64,000 nucleotides of DNA from an uncultured Acetatifactor sp. (GCA_910584235.1 CAJTZD010000008.1:13614-77613), one strand, 5' to 3'; numbered from the stretch's first letter, positions 16,507 to 25,598 are shown. Made by a program: numbers and translations. The notes: a model not told the origin generated them from the sequence alone.

Positions 16507-17213
16507 GCCGCATGCCCCCCTTCTCCCGCAAGATACTGGTTCAGCGCCCTGCGGAACGCGGCGGATTTCTTCTGGGACAAAGGGATTTCTCTTCCATCCG
16601 TAAGCGTGATTACATATCCGTGAATGCGCTGTACCGCATGGAGATTGACCACAAAGCTCTTGTGGGGCATGGCAAATCCATAGCCCTCCATCTGGCGGGC
16701 CAGCTCCGTAATCTGACGCTTTAAGTGCCATACCCGCTCCGTTGTATACATCAGCACCTGGCGGCTCAGATATTCGAAGCACAGAATCCGGGAGGGGACA
16801 ATCCGCACAATCCCCTCTTTCGCCTGAAACTCCAGTTCCTGTTCCGGCCCGGACAATCCATAGGCAAAGACCTCGTCCAGCTGGGCATACAATTCCTCCG
16901 CTTTCAGGGGCTTGAGCAGATAGGCGAAAGCATGAACCCCAAAAGCGAAGATGGTGTAGTCGCTGTAATTGGTGACGTAAATCAGTTTCACCTCTTTGTC
17001 TGCCTCCCGGATGCGCCTGGCAGTCTCAATGCCGTCCAGCCCTTCCATGTCAATGTCCAGAAGCAGAATGTCGTACTTCTTCCCCGCCGCCAGCAGGGCC
17101 TCCCCGCTGGTGTAAGCATCCGCGGAAAGGGGAAACTTTTTGTACTGCTCCAGCAGCTTCAAGGTGTCTCTGAGGTTTTTTTCATCGTCATCGCAGACGG
17201 CTATTTTTATCAT
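16494..17213 (-). CDS. LytTR-family response regulator (AgrA/VirR type)
   Basis: 239 residues. Receiver domain (1-120) with D8-D9-D10 and phospho-acceptor D53, then a LytTR DNA-binding domain (about 135-235) with the FAMPHKSFVVNLHAVQRI core. It is the first gene of the regulator-kinase-GH2 unit; the kinase start lies inside its 3' end. The peroxiredoxin gene ends 16 bases upstream, so the unit may also be read from further upstream. Confidence 0.88.
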   Translation of the reverse strand: MIKIAVCDDDEKNLRDTLKLLEQYKKFPLSADAYTSGEALLAAGKKYDILLLDIDMEGLDGIETARRIREADKEVKLIYVTNYSDYTIFAFGVHAFAYLLKPLKAEELYAQLDEVFAYGLSGPEQELEFQAKEGIVRIVPSRILCFEYLSRQVLMYTTERVWHLKRQITELARQMEGYGFAMPHKSFVVNLHAVQRIHGYVITLTDGREIPLSQKKSAAFRRALNQYLAGEGGHAAWKS

Positions 17214-17229
17214 GTGAAGCCCTCAATTC

Positions 17230-17682
17230 TCACACTTCTCCCAGCATCTTCTCCGGGTCCTCCGCGGCTTTTACTTTGTCGTTGGCTTTGATGATGACGC
17301 CGTTTTCGTCAATCAGGTAGGTGGTTCGCACCACGCCCATGCTGACCTTGCCGTAGTTTTTCTTCTCTTTCCAGACGTCATAGGCCTCTATGACCTTGCG
17401 CTCCGGGTCGGCCAGCAGGGTGAATGCAAGACCGTACTTTTCCTCGAACTTTTTGTGGGATGCCACCGTGTCCTTGCTGACCCCCAGGACTACCGCACCC
17501 TTTTCCACGAACTGCGGATATCTTTCCGAGAAGCCGCAGGCCTGGCTGGTGCATCCCGGAGTGTTGTCCTTGGGGTAGAAATACAGAATCACTTTCTTCC
17601 CCGCGTAATCCGACAATCTATGCATCTTTCCGTTCTGATCCGGCAGTTCGAAATCCGGCGCCTTTGTTCCTGTTTCTAACAT
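17230..17682 (-). CDS. bcp: Thiol peroxidase of the Bcp/PrxQ type
   Basis: 150 residues, the usual size. Peroxidatic Cys at residue 44 in NTPGCTSQAC and the PrxQ-type second Cys five residues later (C49). It reduces hydroperoxides with thioredoxin as electron donor in the cytoplasm. The ATG at 17682 has a GGAGGTAAAA ribosome site. It lies 54 bases after RecQ and 16 before the LytTR regulator. Confidence 0.92.
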   Translation of the reverse strand: MLETGTKAPDFELPDQNGKMHRLSDYAGKKVILYFYPKDNTPGCTSQACGFSERYPQFVEKGAVVLGVSKDTVASHKKFEEKYGLAFTLLADPERKVIEAYDVWKEKKNYGKVSMGVVRTTYLIDENGVIIKANDKVKAAEDPEKMLGEV

Positions 17683-17736
17683 GATTTTTTACCTCCGTTT
17701 TTCCTTTTATCTGTGTTTTCTGTCTTCCGTTATCTC

Positions 17737-20400
17737 CTACATTTGGATGAGGCCATGCTTTTTCAGTCTGGCTGTGATGCCGCCTCTGGTCCTGCTGTGA
17801 AGCCTGGCCATTTCCGCTATGGTCATTCCGGCCCGGAATTCCTCTTTCAGCCTGGTATCCTCCTCTTCTTTCCAGGCCGCCCCTGCACCCTCCGGACGGT
17901 TCCTTGCGCGATTGAATTCCGCTCTGTCGAACTTCGGCTTGCTGTCTCCTGCCGCATCCGCGGACTCGTTCGCAGGTTCTCCGAAACGTCCTGCAGCACT
18001 GCCGCCATCCCGGGCATCCTGTATCGTCCTGGACCCTGTCAGCCACTCCACTATCATTTTCTGCACTTCGGGAGGATACTTCATCAACTGATAGGATACG
18101 CCTGACGAGCTTGTCTTGTTTTCCAGCAGGATTCCAAGTTCTGTTCCTTTCGGCGTGGGCCTCTTGACGAATACGCCGCCGATATCCTCCTCAAAGGTCA
18201 GTCCCTGAGACACCAGGTACTCCCAGATGACACTGATACCGGCTTTTCTCACCCCGTCCACGGTGCAGATGCGGTTGAGTTCATCTTTGATTTCACTGAT
18301 GTAATACAAATCCTGATATCGGAATTCTGCCCCATCGCTCCCCGCCAGGTAAAAGGGAGGCTTTTTCCCCCTCTTCTCTTTCCTTGTTCCCGCTGACGCT
18401 GCAGCCGATCTGCCATCTGCGCTGACCCACGGGCCTGTTTCATCTCCGCTGGCCGATGCGCCTACGCCGTCTCCACTGACCCACGAACCACTGCTGCCTC
18501 CATTGCCTGACGAGCCGCTGCCCGCCCGGTCTGCAGCAGTGCTTCGGATACTGATCACCGCATCCGGACGGAATTCCAAAAAGGCAGCTATGGCGCTCAA
18601 GAACCTGTCTCCGTATTTCTTCTGCTTCCTTTCGCCCACACCCGAGACCCATAATAAATCGTCTGCCGTTTTCGGCAGTTTTATGCACATGTCAATCAGC
18701 GTTTTGTCGTTGAAAATGATATATGGCGGCAGCGATTCTTCCCTGGCAATTTCCAGCCGAAGCTTTCGCAGCGCCTCAAACAGGTCATAGCCGGCAGCCG
18801 TAAGCGCATCCGTGCCTCTGTGGGGAGATTTCTTTCTGTCCAGACTCCTCTCCGCCTCTTTTTCCTGGTAAACGCGCATCATCACCCGGGTATTTTCGTC
18901 CCGCAAAGGAGCGATATTCCCCATCTTCAGCACACTGTACTGCTCCTGGGTCTGGTATAGATAGCCCTCTTCCACCATTTGGCTGATGAGGCCCCGCAAT
19001 AGCGGCTCCCTGCAGTCTTTCAGCGCCCCGTATGTCTTATAGTCCACAGTGCCCAACTCCCGCAGCCTTGCCCTGTCCGCTCCCATCAGGGTGCCCAGGA
19101 CAATGGTAAGCCCATAGCGGCCTTTTGTCTCCGCCACACAGTTGATGATCTGCTTGGCCTGGGCGGTCATATCCTGCTCCTGATACTCCCTGTGGCAGTT
19201 GCCGCAATTGTCGCAGGGCGTGACAGCCTTTTCCCCGAAATAATTCAGGATGTAATTCCTAAGGCATCCTGCGGTTCGGCAGTACCCCTCCATGACCTGG
19301 AGCCGACGCGTGTCCCGCTGCTTTATCAACTCCGCCTCCTCTTCCTCCAGGCCGGAGAAGTCTTTCTTTTCCAGCAGGAATCTGTCGATGATCACATCCT
19401 GGGCCGAAAAAAGCAGAATGCACTGGGAGGGCTCCCCGTCACGCCCGGCGCGGCCGGCTTCCTGGTAATAGTTCTCCATGCTCTGAGGCATGTTGTAGTG
19501 GATGACATATCTGACGTTGGATTTGTCGATGCCCATACCGAAAGCGTTGGTGGCTATGATGACGGGGGCTCTGTCATAGATAAAGTCGTCCTGGCTCCTT
19601 TTCCGCTCTTCATTGTCCATGCCCGCATGATACCTGGTGACGGGAACACCCTTTTTGAACAGCGTCTCGAAGAGCTTGTCCACATTTTTTCGGGTGGCGC
19701 AGTAGATGATGCCGCTGTCTTTCGAATGCTCCTCTATGTAGTTGATTACAAAATCATCTTTCTTCCTGCTGTTTTCCACACGGTAATACAGGTTCTCCCT
19801 GTCGAAGCCAGTCACTGTCACATAGGGGTCTGTCAGGTTCAGAATGCACAGGATATCTTCCTTTACCTCCTCCGTAGCCGTGGCGGTAAAGGCGCCGACA
19901 ACAGGCCGCCTGGGCAGATTTTTGACAAATTCCACGATTTTCAGATAACTGGGGCGAAAATCCTGTCCCCACTGGGAGATGCAGTGGGCCTCGTCCACTG
20001 TCACCATGGAAATCTCCGCCCTGGCGGCAAATTCCAGAAAGTCAAAGCTTTCCAGCCGCTCCGGCGCTACATAGATAATCTTGTAGACGCCCTCTGCCGC
20101 AAGCTGCAAAGCTCTCCGGATCTGAGCCTCCGTCAGGGAGGAATTTATGAACGCGGCGTGGATACCGGCCTCGTTCAGGGCTTTTACCTGATCCTGCATC
20201 AGGGAGATCAGAGGCGATATCACGATGGTAATACCGGGCAGCATCAGCGCCGGAACCTGGTAGCACACGGACTTGCCCGCGCCTGTGGGCATGATGGCAA
20301 GGACATCCCGTCCTGCCGTGATGGACGCTATGATGTCTTCCTGGCCTTTCCGGAAAGAATCATAGCCGAAGAACTGTTTTAGGACTTCTCTTGGGGTCAT
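17737..20400 (-). CDS. recQ: ATP-dependent DNA helicase RecQ
   Basis: 887 residues from the ATG at 20400 (CAGGAGGCAG upstream), preferred over an in-frame ATG at 20454. Walker A TGAGKS at about 39-44, DEAH followed by CISQWGQDFR (the RecQ aromatic loop), motif VI QEAGRAGRDG, and four zinc-binding Cys around CDNCGNC. Then RQC winged helix, an HRDC domain near residue 600, a Ser/Gly-rich low-complexity stretch (about 640-695), and a C-terminal helix-turn-helix extension. A 3'-5' helicase of recombination and fork repair. The long C-terminal part is typical of Clostridia; the Ser/Gly stretch is not conserved in my experience. Confidence 0.92.
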   Translation of the reverse strand: MTPREVLKQFFGYDSFRKGQEDIIASITAGRDVLAIMPTGAGKSVCYQVPALMLPGITIVISPLISLMQDQVKALNEAGIHAAFINSSLTEAQIRRALQLAAEGVYKIIYVAPERLESFDFLEFAARAEISMVTVDEAHCISQWGQDFRPSYLKIVEFVKNLPRRPVVGAFTATATEEVKEDILCILNLTDPYVTVTGFDRENLYYRVENSRKKDDFVINYIEEHSKDSGIIYCATRKNVDKLFETLFKKGVPVTRYHAGMDNEERKRSQDDFIYDRAPVIIATNAFGMGIDKSNVRYVIHYNMPQSMENYYQEAGRAGRDGEPSQCILLFSAQDVIIDRFLLEKKDFSGLEEEEAELIKQRDTRRLQVMEGYCRTAGCLRNYILNYFGEKAVTPCDNCGNCHREYQEQDMTAQAKQIINCVAETKGRYGLTIVLGTLMGADRARLRELGTVDYKTYGALKDCREPLLRGLISQMVEEGYLYQTQEQYSVLKMGNIAPLRDENTRVMMRVYQEKEAERSLDRKKSPHRGTDALTAAGYDLFEALRKLRLEIAREESLPPYIIFNDKTLIDMCIKLPKTADDLLWVSGVGERKQKKYGDRFLSAIAAFLEFRPDAVISIRSTAADRAGSGSSGNGGSSGSWVSGDGVGASASGDETGPWVSADGRSAAASAGTRKEKRGKKPPFYLAGSDGAEFRYQDLYYISEIKDELNRICTVDGVRKAGISVIWEYLVSQGLTFEEDIGGVFVKRPTPKGTELGILLENKTSSSGVSYQLMKYPPEVQKMIVEWLTGSRTIQDARDGGSAAGRFGEPANESADAAGDSKPKFDRAEFNRARNRPEGAGAAWKEEEDTRLKEEFRAGMTIAEMARLHSRTRGGITARLKKHGLIQM

Positions 20401-20463
20401 TCTGCCTCCTGATTCTCCTCTTTCATACTGGAATCTTCTGTCACGCGGATTCAAGCCGATTTC

Positions 20464-21015
20464 CTATTCCTGCGGCGCCATTTCCTCAAAGTACTCCGGC
20501 GCCACCTTTTTCGTCAGCCACACCCCGTTCTCCGACAGATAGAACGGGCATCCGGCTATATGCATCTCTTTGCTGTGAATCTTTAGGATCACGGGCTCCC
20601 CATGGCGCTTTCCCACCGTCACAGCGGTCTTGATATCTTTTGATAAGTGAACATACAGCCGGCTCATGGGCTTTATGCCCTCCGCCTTTATGCTGTCCAG
20701 AAATCTCAGGGCAGTCCCATGATATAGAAATTCCGGCGGCTCCTGTTCTTTCGGTTCCACGTCCACCGGTATGCTGTGTCCCTGATTTGCACGGATCAGG
20801 GTCTTGTCCGGACTGAAGCTGTATCTTTGCTTTTTATCCGTTGCCACGATTTCTTCCAGCATGGACATGTCGATCTTTCTCCCGGTACTGTTTACCCCTG
20901 CCAGCAGCTCGTCCACATCGGCCCACCCATGCTCATCTAATGTAATGTGCGCCTCCTGGGGCCTGTGGCGCAGAAGCATACTAAGGTATATGCTTAAGCC
21001 GTCTAGATTTCCCAT
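20464..21015 (-). CDS. kptA: RNA 2'-phosphotransferase (KptA/Tpt1)
   Basis: 183 residues, standard length. Motifs: LSMLLRHRP near the start, RANQGHSI in the middle and FLYHGTA after it, the core of the NAD-dependent 2'-phosphate transferase fold, with VHLSKD later. The enzyme moves an internal RNA 2'-phosphate to NAD, releasing ADP-ribose 1'',2''-cyclic phosphate. In fungi this finishes tRNA splicing; in bacteria the natural target is not settled. It precedes recQ by 63 bases on the same strand. Confidence 0.92.
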   Translation of the reverse strand: MGNLDGLSIYLSMLLRHRPQEAHITLDEHGWADVDELLAGVNSTGRKIDMSMLEEIVATDKKQRYSFSPDKTLIRANQGHSIPVDVEPKEQEPPEFLYHGTALRFLDSIKAEGIKPMSRLYVHLSKDIKTAVTVGKRHGEPVILKIHSKEMHIAGCPFYLSENGVWLTKKVAPEYFEEMAPQE

Positions 21016-21103
21016 CGTTTCTCCTTATACGCAAGACCGCCGCAATTTGCGGTGTCAGTGTTATTAAAATTCTTTTTCAGCATATCATGGATATGGATTA
21101 TCT

Positions 21104-21628
21104 TCAAGCCTTATTCTGTCCTTTCCGCCAATCCTCCTCCAGCAATCCGTAAAGATACAGATCTGCCCAGCGGCCGTGATTGTCTCTGGCGTGGCTGCGC
21201 TGGATGCCTTCCGGACGCATTCCCAGCTTCTCCATGAGACGAACAGACTTCACTGCGTCAATGGTTTCCGCAAATATCTTATGGGCTTTCCGCTCCCGAA
21301 AGGCATGGTCAATCACGGCTCTGCAGGATTCCAGGGCATAGCCCTGCTGCCAGAAGTTCCGGTTGAAAAACCAGCCCATTTCACAGACATTTTCTTCGGA
21401 TTCGTTAAAAAGAATATATCCAATCACTTTATTGCTTTCCCTGTGAACCGCTGCCACAGCACCTTTTCGGCCAATGCAGAATGAATTCAGAAATTCCTGC
21501 GTCTTCCGGAAGTCGTACGCCGGTTCGCAGTTCTCCATGGTTTCATCGTCGCCCAGGATGTCATGCAGATCTGCGGCATCCTCCGGGGTAAAGCTGCGGA
21601 TTATCATCCGCGGGGTTTCTATGTACAT
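21104..21628 (-). CDS. GNAT-family N-acetyltransferase (RimJ/RimL type)
   Basis: 174 residues. Begins MYIETPRMIIRSFTPEDAADL, the usual opening of the Acetyltransf_3 group; the acetyl-CoA loop region lies at about FFNRNFWQQGYALESCRAV (core at residues 88-105), then SVRLMEKLGMRPEGI. The ATG has GAGGAATAAAA upstream. These enzymes acetylate protein N-termini or small amines; the target is unknown. Confidence 0.88.
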   Translation of the reverse strand: MYIETPRMIIRSFTPEDAADLHDILGDDETMENCEPAYDFRKTQEFLNSFCIGRKGAVAAVHRESNKVIGYILFNESEENVCEMGWFFNRNFWQQGYALESCRAVIDHAFRERKAHKIFAETIDAVKSVRLMEKLGMRPEGIQRSHARDNHGRWADLYLYGLLEEDWRKGQNKA

Positions 21629-21642
21629 TTTTATTCCTCATT

Positions 21643-21837
21643 TCATAAGCCCGGCTGCAAATCCAGTCTGTCTATGACCGCAAAATCCAAAATAAACAGT
21701 TGGGAATTGAGACTCTGTAGACTTTCATTTTCGGGATACGGGCTGCTGCCCGGCAAGAAACTCCAAACAATAGAATCCTCGCTTCGCGCATCCTCTATTG
21801 TATCATAAACTACAGAAACGGCGGGGCCGTCATTCAT
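21643..21837 (-). other. Doubtful 64-aa ORF upstream of the GNAT gene
   Basis: An acidic 64-codon minus-strand frame ends 14 bases before the GNAT start. There is no ribosome site before its ATG, and the frame continues another dozen codons upstream without a start. It may be the remains of a gene or chance. Nothing in it is recognised. Confidence 0.25.
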
Positions 21838-22042
21838 ATGATCCAGATTTTGCTTTTCACTATATTCAGGGTATCATGACGGGGTCGGAATTACAAGAAA
21901 AATTTTGGGCTTAACTGCTGTTTTGACTTGAGGGATGTTTCAACCGGCAGATGAATTCCTGCCCGGGATTCTCCGGGCCGGTTATTGCGCTTTTGCTTCC
22001 TTTATATTAGGATAAAGACATAAGTGCAGAAAGGCGGCAACT
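21838..22042 (+). promoter_or_regulatory. Leader region of the HTH-methyltransferase gene with nested hairpin
   Basis: AACCGG (21942-21947) pairs with CCGGTT (21978-21983), and GCCCGG (21961-21966) with CCGGGC (21973-21978) inside it. No clear sigma-70 promoter was found. The rest of the gap from 21629 holds only the doubtful minus-strand ORF. The hairpin could be an operator for the encoded HTH or part of the leader RNA. Confidence 0.35.
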
Positions 22043-22876
22043 ATGGATCATATGAATACAGGCGAAATCATCAGCAAGAGACGCAGGGCGCTGGGCCTCA
22101 CCCAGAGCCAGCTGGCCAAATCTCTGAATATTTCCTTTCAGGCAGTGTCAAAATGGGAGAACAATACCACCTATCCCGACATCCAAATGCTCCCCAGGCT
22201 GGCGGCAGCGCTTCATACCACTGTGGACGCTCTGCTTGGCTACAGAAGTGTAGTAACAGACTATGACAGCCGGTACGACCAGGAAGAGTATTACTGGGGA
22301 CTTACGCCAAACCGGATTTGCTACGATATCATGAAACTCCTGCCCCCTGTGAAACCTTACCGGGTGCTGGATATCGGCTGCGGAGAGGGCAAAGACGCTG
22401 TCTTCATGGCCAAATGCGGGTATGCCGTCACTGCATTCGATGTGTCGGAGCAGGGGATCGAAAAGGCCAAACGCCTGGCAGAACACAATCAGGTGAATGT
22501 ACGTTTCTTCAAGGCTGATATCCTTGATTACCATCCTGAGAGAGAATATGATGTCATTTTCTGCAGCGGTATGCTTCATTTTATCCCGGAGTCCAGGCGG
22601 GAGGAACTCTGCGGCAGTCTGAAGTCACATACCGCGGATATGGGCATCAATGCCCTGAATGTATTTGTTCAGAAGCCTTTTATTACCCGTTCTTTTCAGA
22701 ATCCGGAGGATGAGAAACTGCGGCACCCCTGGTATTCCGGGGAGCTCTTTGGATATTATCACGACTGGCTGTTCCATACCTGCAGGGAAGAGGTCTTTGA
22801 CTGCAACAGCGGCGGGGTTCCCCACAGGCATTGTATGGATACTTTGATCGCGCAGAGAGTCTGCGAAACCCGGTAG
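22043..22876 (+). CDS. XRE helix-turn-helix fused to a SAM-dependent methyltransferase
   Basis: 277 residues. Residues 7-62 form an XRE domain (LGLTQSQLAKSLNISFQAVSKWE), followed by a methyltransferase with SAM-binding motif VLDIGCGEGKD at 108-118 and the TehB/UbiE-like FDVSEQGIEKAK segment. It starts at 22043 (AAAGGCGG upstream); an ATG three codons later is possible. The C-terminal part resembles TehB-type methyltransferases. Fusing a DNA-binding domain to such an enzyme suggests a regulator that uses SAM-fold sensing or methylates a toxic compound. No linked target is obvious: neighbours on both sides are on the opposite strand. Confidence 0.82.
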   Translation: MDHMNTGEIISKRRRALGLTQSQLAKSLNISFQAVSKWENNTTYPDIQMLPRLAAALHTTVDALLGYRSVVTDYDSRYDQEEYYWGLTPNRICYDIMKLLPPVKPYRVLDIGCGEGKDAVFMAKCGYAVTAFDVSEQGIEKAKRLAEHNQVNVRFFKADILDYHPEREYDVIFCSGMLHFIPESRREELCGSLKSHTADMGINALNVFVQKPFITRSFQNPEDEKLRHPWYSGELFGYYHDWLFHTCREEVFDCNSGGVPHRHCMDTLIAQRVCETR

Positions 22877-23008
22877 CCCTCTGGGGCAAAGAAGCAGCAG
22901 GATGTGGGGACGGAACTGATTCATGCCGAAAAATGGTTCAGCCTGATATTTTTGGATTATGTATGTTTCAAATAGGATCTGCATACACAGGTTTTATTGT
23001 CACCATGG

Positions 23009-23764
23009 TCATCTTGCTTTTTCCTGTCTTTCAAACACATATTCCGTCTCTGTGGACAGGTCGTTCCGGAATACATATCCCAGCCTGCAATACTTTTGTA
23101 TGTCCGCAGGCTCCCCTATGTTCTCCTCCGCCAGGAATCTTACCATGTCGCCTCTGGCCATCTTGGCATAGGTTCCCTTTGTCACAAGCTTATTCCCTGC
23201 CTTTTCACAAAATGTGACCGTGAGGAATCTGTCACTCTTTGTGAGATATTTCTCGATGCATTTCGAATATTCCCTGGAGGCCAGGTTGATGATGAGGCCG
23301 CTTTCGTCCCGGACGGCTTCATACAGCCTGCTTCCCCACAGGCCATACAAATCTTTATGTCCCGCAACGGAGGCTTTGGCCTGCATTTCAAGCCGGTAAG
23401 GGGTTACGCCGTCCATGGGCCTGAGCACGCCATAGAATGCGGACAATATCCGCAGATGCTCCTGCACGTATTCATACTGGGCCTTTTCAAATACCGCAGG
23501 AGCCATGTACTGATAAGCGATTCCCTGGTAGGCCAGCACCGCGGGCGTCAGACCGCGTTCCAGGTTCATGTGCGCGAGGCGGTCATAGTTCTCCCGGGCA
23601 ATGCTTTCGTTGCATTTCCATAGAGTCTGCAGTTCCTGCCGGGTCCGGTTCCTCAGCCAGGACAGGATGGACGAGGCCTGGTCCAGGTACCGGGGCAGGC
23701 CCATGGGCTCCAGTGTGTCGGGGTCGGCTTTCATTTTCTTGGCTGGTGAGACGATGATTTTCAT
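23009..23764 (-). CDS. yaaA: Peroxide stress protein YaaA (DUF328)
   Basis: 251 residues covering the whole family: IVSPAKKM opening, SAFYGVLRPMDGVTPYRLEM in the centre (core at about 120-139), YGLWG, and the FCEKAGNKLVTKGTYAK region. In Escherichia coli YaaA lowers free iron during peroxide stress and binds DNA. The exonuclease gene ends 60 bases upstream on the same strand. Confidence 0.92.
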   Translation of the reverse strand: MKIIVSPAKKMKADPDTLEPMGLPRYLDQASSILSWLRNRTRQELQTLWKCNESIARENYDRLAHMNLERGLTPAVLAYQGIAYQYMAPAVFEKAQYEYVQEHLRILSAFYGVLRPMDGVTPYRLEMQAKASVAGHKDLYGLWGSRLYEAVRDESGLIINLASREYSKCIEKYLTKSDRFLTVTFCEKAGNKLVTKGTYAKMARGDMVRFLAEENIGEPADIQKYCRLGYVFRNDLSTETEYVFERQEKAR

Positions 23765-23824
23765 TACTTTTCACCCAAATACTCTTTTTCTTTTTGCTAT
23801 TTTCCACTGATTTTTCAGAGATAT

Positions 23825-24673
23825 TCACATCTCTTTTTGTTGTCCTTTTACCGGATTTTCGGCGGTAGATAAAAGTGCAATATCATATACACTGATATCA
23901 TGACCAAGCAGCCTCATTATTTCCAATTCGTCTTCTGCATCCGAAACAGCATTGTGTTTCTCATGGTATCTGTTGTTTCTGCTAAGCATCTGCAGTATTT
24001 CTTCAACACCATATCCTCGTTTCAATCTTCCGGTTTTGCAGCACTCCGCAGACGCCGGTATCGCATTATTGTACTGGCGGTATGCTGCCAGGCGCATAAT
24101 GTCATACCACTGGTATCCCGAATATTCCGGCAGATGCTTCTTATCAAAAGACGCATTATAAGCGAAAAGCTTCTTCACCTGGTAAGAATCCATCCACTGC
24201 TGAATCTCTCCCAGAGCCTGTTTTCTGTCCGTAATACGAGCCTCTTTTTTTGTAGTCCTCAATTCACTTGAGAACATTCCGCCCACTCTGTATTCAGGGT
24301 CGATTATGTAATATTCTGAAGCGATTTTTTCTTTGGTCTCCACATCGGCTATTACGATACCGATGGACATTACCTCATCATTCCAGTTCGTTTCCGTATC
24401 AATTACTGCAAACTTTTCCATTCTTTCTGCACTCTTTCCCAATAAATCCGGTTCATAATAGCTTTTTATTATACCCTTGGTAACTGTTTTTGTGACAGCA
24501 TCCAAAAAGGCCTTTCTATCCGGCACTTCTATTTCATCCTTGCAGTATTTCCGTGCGCTTGCCAGGAGCTGCTCCCCATCGCCTGTCAGTTCCAGCGCTT
24601 CCGGCAGCTCGGAGAGGCAGTAGGCCGCATGGGCCGCGTCTGTTACAAGGGATTTATAGTCGACATTTCCCAA
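23825..24673 (-). CDS. DEDD-family 3'-5' exonuclease (DnaQ-like), start uncertain
   Basis: 282 residues as read from a TTG at 24673. The exonuclease domain fills about 87-265: ExoI D92-T-E94 in AVIDTETN, ExoII AYNASFD, ExoIII HNAVSDAEDE with the final Asp. It cuts single strands from the 3' end; target unknown. The start is odd. Coding-like sequence (RDLQYYHLGNVDY) continues upstream in frame for a dozen codons to a stop without ATG, while an ATG reading MTLTQF lies in the neighbouring frame. A one-base frameshift near 24690-24700 would join them. Confidence 0.75.
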   Translation of the reverse strand: MGNVDYKSLVTDAAHAAYCLSELPEALELTGDGEQLLASARKYCKDEIEVPDRKAFLDAVTKTVTKGIIKSYYEPDLLGKSAERMEKFAVIDTETNWNDEVMSIGIVIADVETKEKIASEYYIIDPEYRVGGMFSSELRTTKKEARITDRKQALGEIQQWMDSYQVKKLFAYNASFDKKHLPEYSGYQWYDIMRLAAYRQYNNAIPASAECCKTGRLKRGYGVEEILQMLSRNNRYHEKHNAVSDAEDELEIMRLLGHDISVYDIALLSTAENPVKGQQKEM

Positions 24674-25005
24674 GTGGTAGTATTGCAGGTCACGGAAATT
24701 GAGTGAGTGTCATCATTTGTATTTTTCATTCCTTTCTATGATTTATACTGACAGTCGCTGACATTTGCCATGGAATGCTTTTCTTTCATTGTTACCCGAC
24801 TTCACGAGCGTCAGATGCTATAAGCTGGCAGCAAACTTTATCGCTCGTGAGTATAGCGTCATTTTTCCAGTCGCTTCCGCAACTCCCTTTCCGGCGATTG
24901 ACTCATCTCTTTTCCAGCCATGCTGTCCGGCCTTGATATAAAAGCCGCCCATATCTTTAGTAGCAGCGCTCAACAGGTGGGAACATTTATAATGAAAGCA
25001 AATTC
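24674..25005. other. Gap with a 9-bp inverted repeat and a doubtful 63-aa ORF
   Basis: TCACGAGCG (24802-24810) and CGCTCGTGA (24842-24850) are perfect inverted arms with a 31-base spacer. A 63-codon minus-strand frame (24818-25009) overlaps the stop of the next gene by ATGA, but its sequence looks like no known protein and runs through the repeat. No promoter or RNA gene recognised. Confidence 0.4.
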
Positions 25006-25326
25006 TCATACTTTGGATCCGTCTCTCCTATCCCAGTCTGCTATATGGTACTTTTTCAGCAGTTCCCTGGCATGTTCCAGCCCATTCGGTGTTATATAAA
25101 CAGATTTGCTCCTAGAAGGGTGGCTTCCCTGGCGTATGTAATCTTTCTCATCAAGTTCGTTTAGAATGCTGAATGCATATCCTTTCCATGCATAATAATC
25201 TCTCCCATCAGAAAAACGGTCTGTCTCTGAAAATTTTGAAAGATATAATAGCATCAATGTCAGTTCTTCTATGGCTTGATTTGGGTTTATGTCAGATATT
25301 GGAAATGAATATGATTCTTCCTTCAT
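25006..25326 (-). CDS. DUF6429-like small protein
   Basis: 106 residues from the ATG at 25326, preceded by TAGGAGG; a longer frame to 25434 overlaps the antitoxin remnant and is not used. The core ELTLMLLYLSKF..., YAWKGYAFSILNELDEKDYI and SKSVYITPNGLEHARELLKKY resembles DUF6429, a short winged-helix-like family of unknown function found in mobile contexts. It sits where the toxin of the adjoining YefM-type antitoxin would be expected, but shows no RelE/YoeB features. Confidence 0.6.
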   Translation of the reverse strand: MKEESYSFPISDINPNQAIEELTLMLLYLSKFSETDRFSDGRDYYAWKGYAFSILNELDEKDYIRQGSHPSRSKSVYITPNGLEHARELLKKYHIADWDRRDGSKV

Positions 25327-25408
25327 CGAAATTATCCTCCTACAGATCTTCTCTATTTTTAAACAACATTTTATCGTAAATATGCCAAAAGTCAGTAAAA
25401 TCAATGGT

Positions 25409-25573
25409 TTATAGACGGGTAGAACACTGCCCATTTTCTAATTGTGTTTTTCCCATCATCAACCAGTCATAATTTTCTTTATTTCCCATAACATAGATGT
25501 TTTCCACCAGATTGTTATAAGATTCCTCTGATATCATAACCACATTTTTATTGTCCTTTCTTGTTACAATCAT
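25409..25573 (-). pseudogene. Truncated YefM/Phd-type antitoxin
   Basis: A 54-codon frame from an ATG at 25573 reads MIVTRKDNKNVVMISEESYN... followed by an ENIYVMGNKENYDWLM segment. This is the middle and end of YefM-family antitoxins, whose N-terminal DNA-binding half is missing. The frame runs back into the neighbouring gene without a proper start, and no YoeB/Txe toxin follows. Likely the remains of a toxin-antitoxin pair. Confidence 0.65.
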
Positions 25574-25598
25574 AGTTTCGGCTTTCCCCGATTCGGAC

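Noticed and set aside
19192..20382. 396-aa plus-strand open frame
   Set aside because: Antisense to recQ; the recQ motifs are unambiguous.
24802..24850. CRISPR or transposon end
   Set aside because: A single inverted repeat pair with no repeats in series, no transposase and no target duplication.
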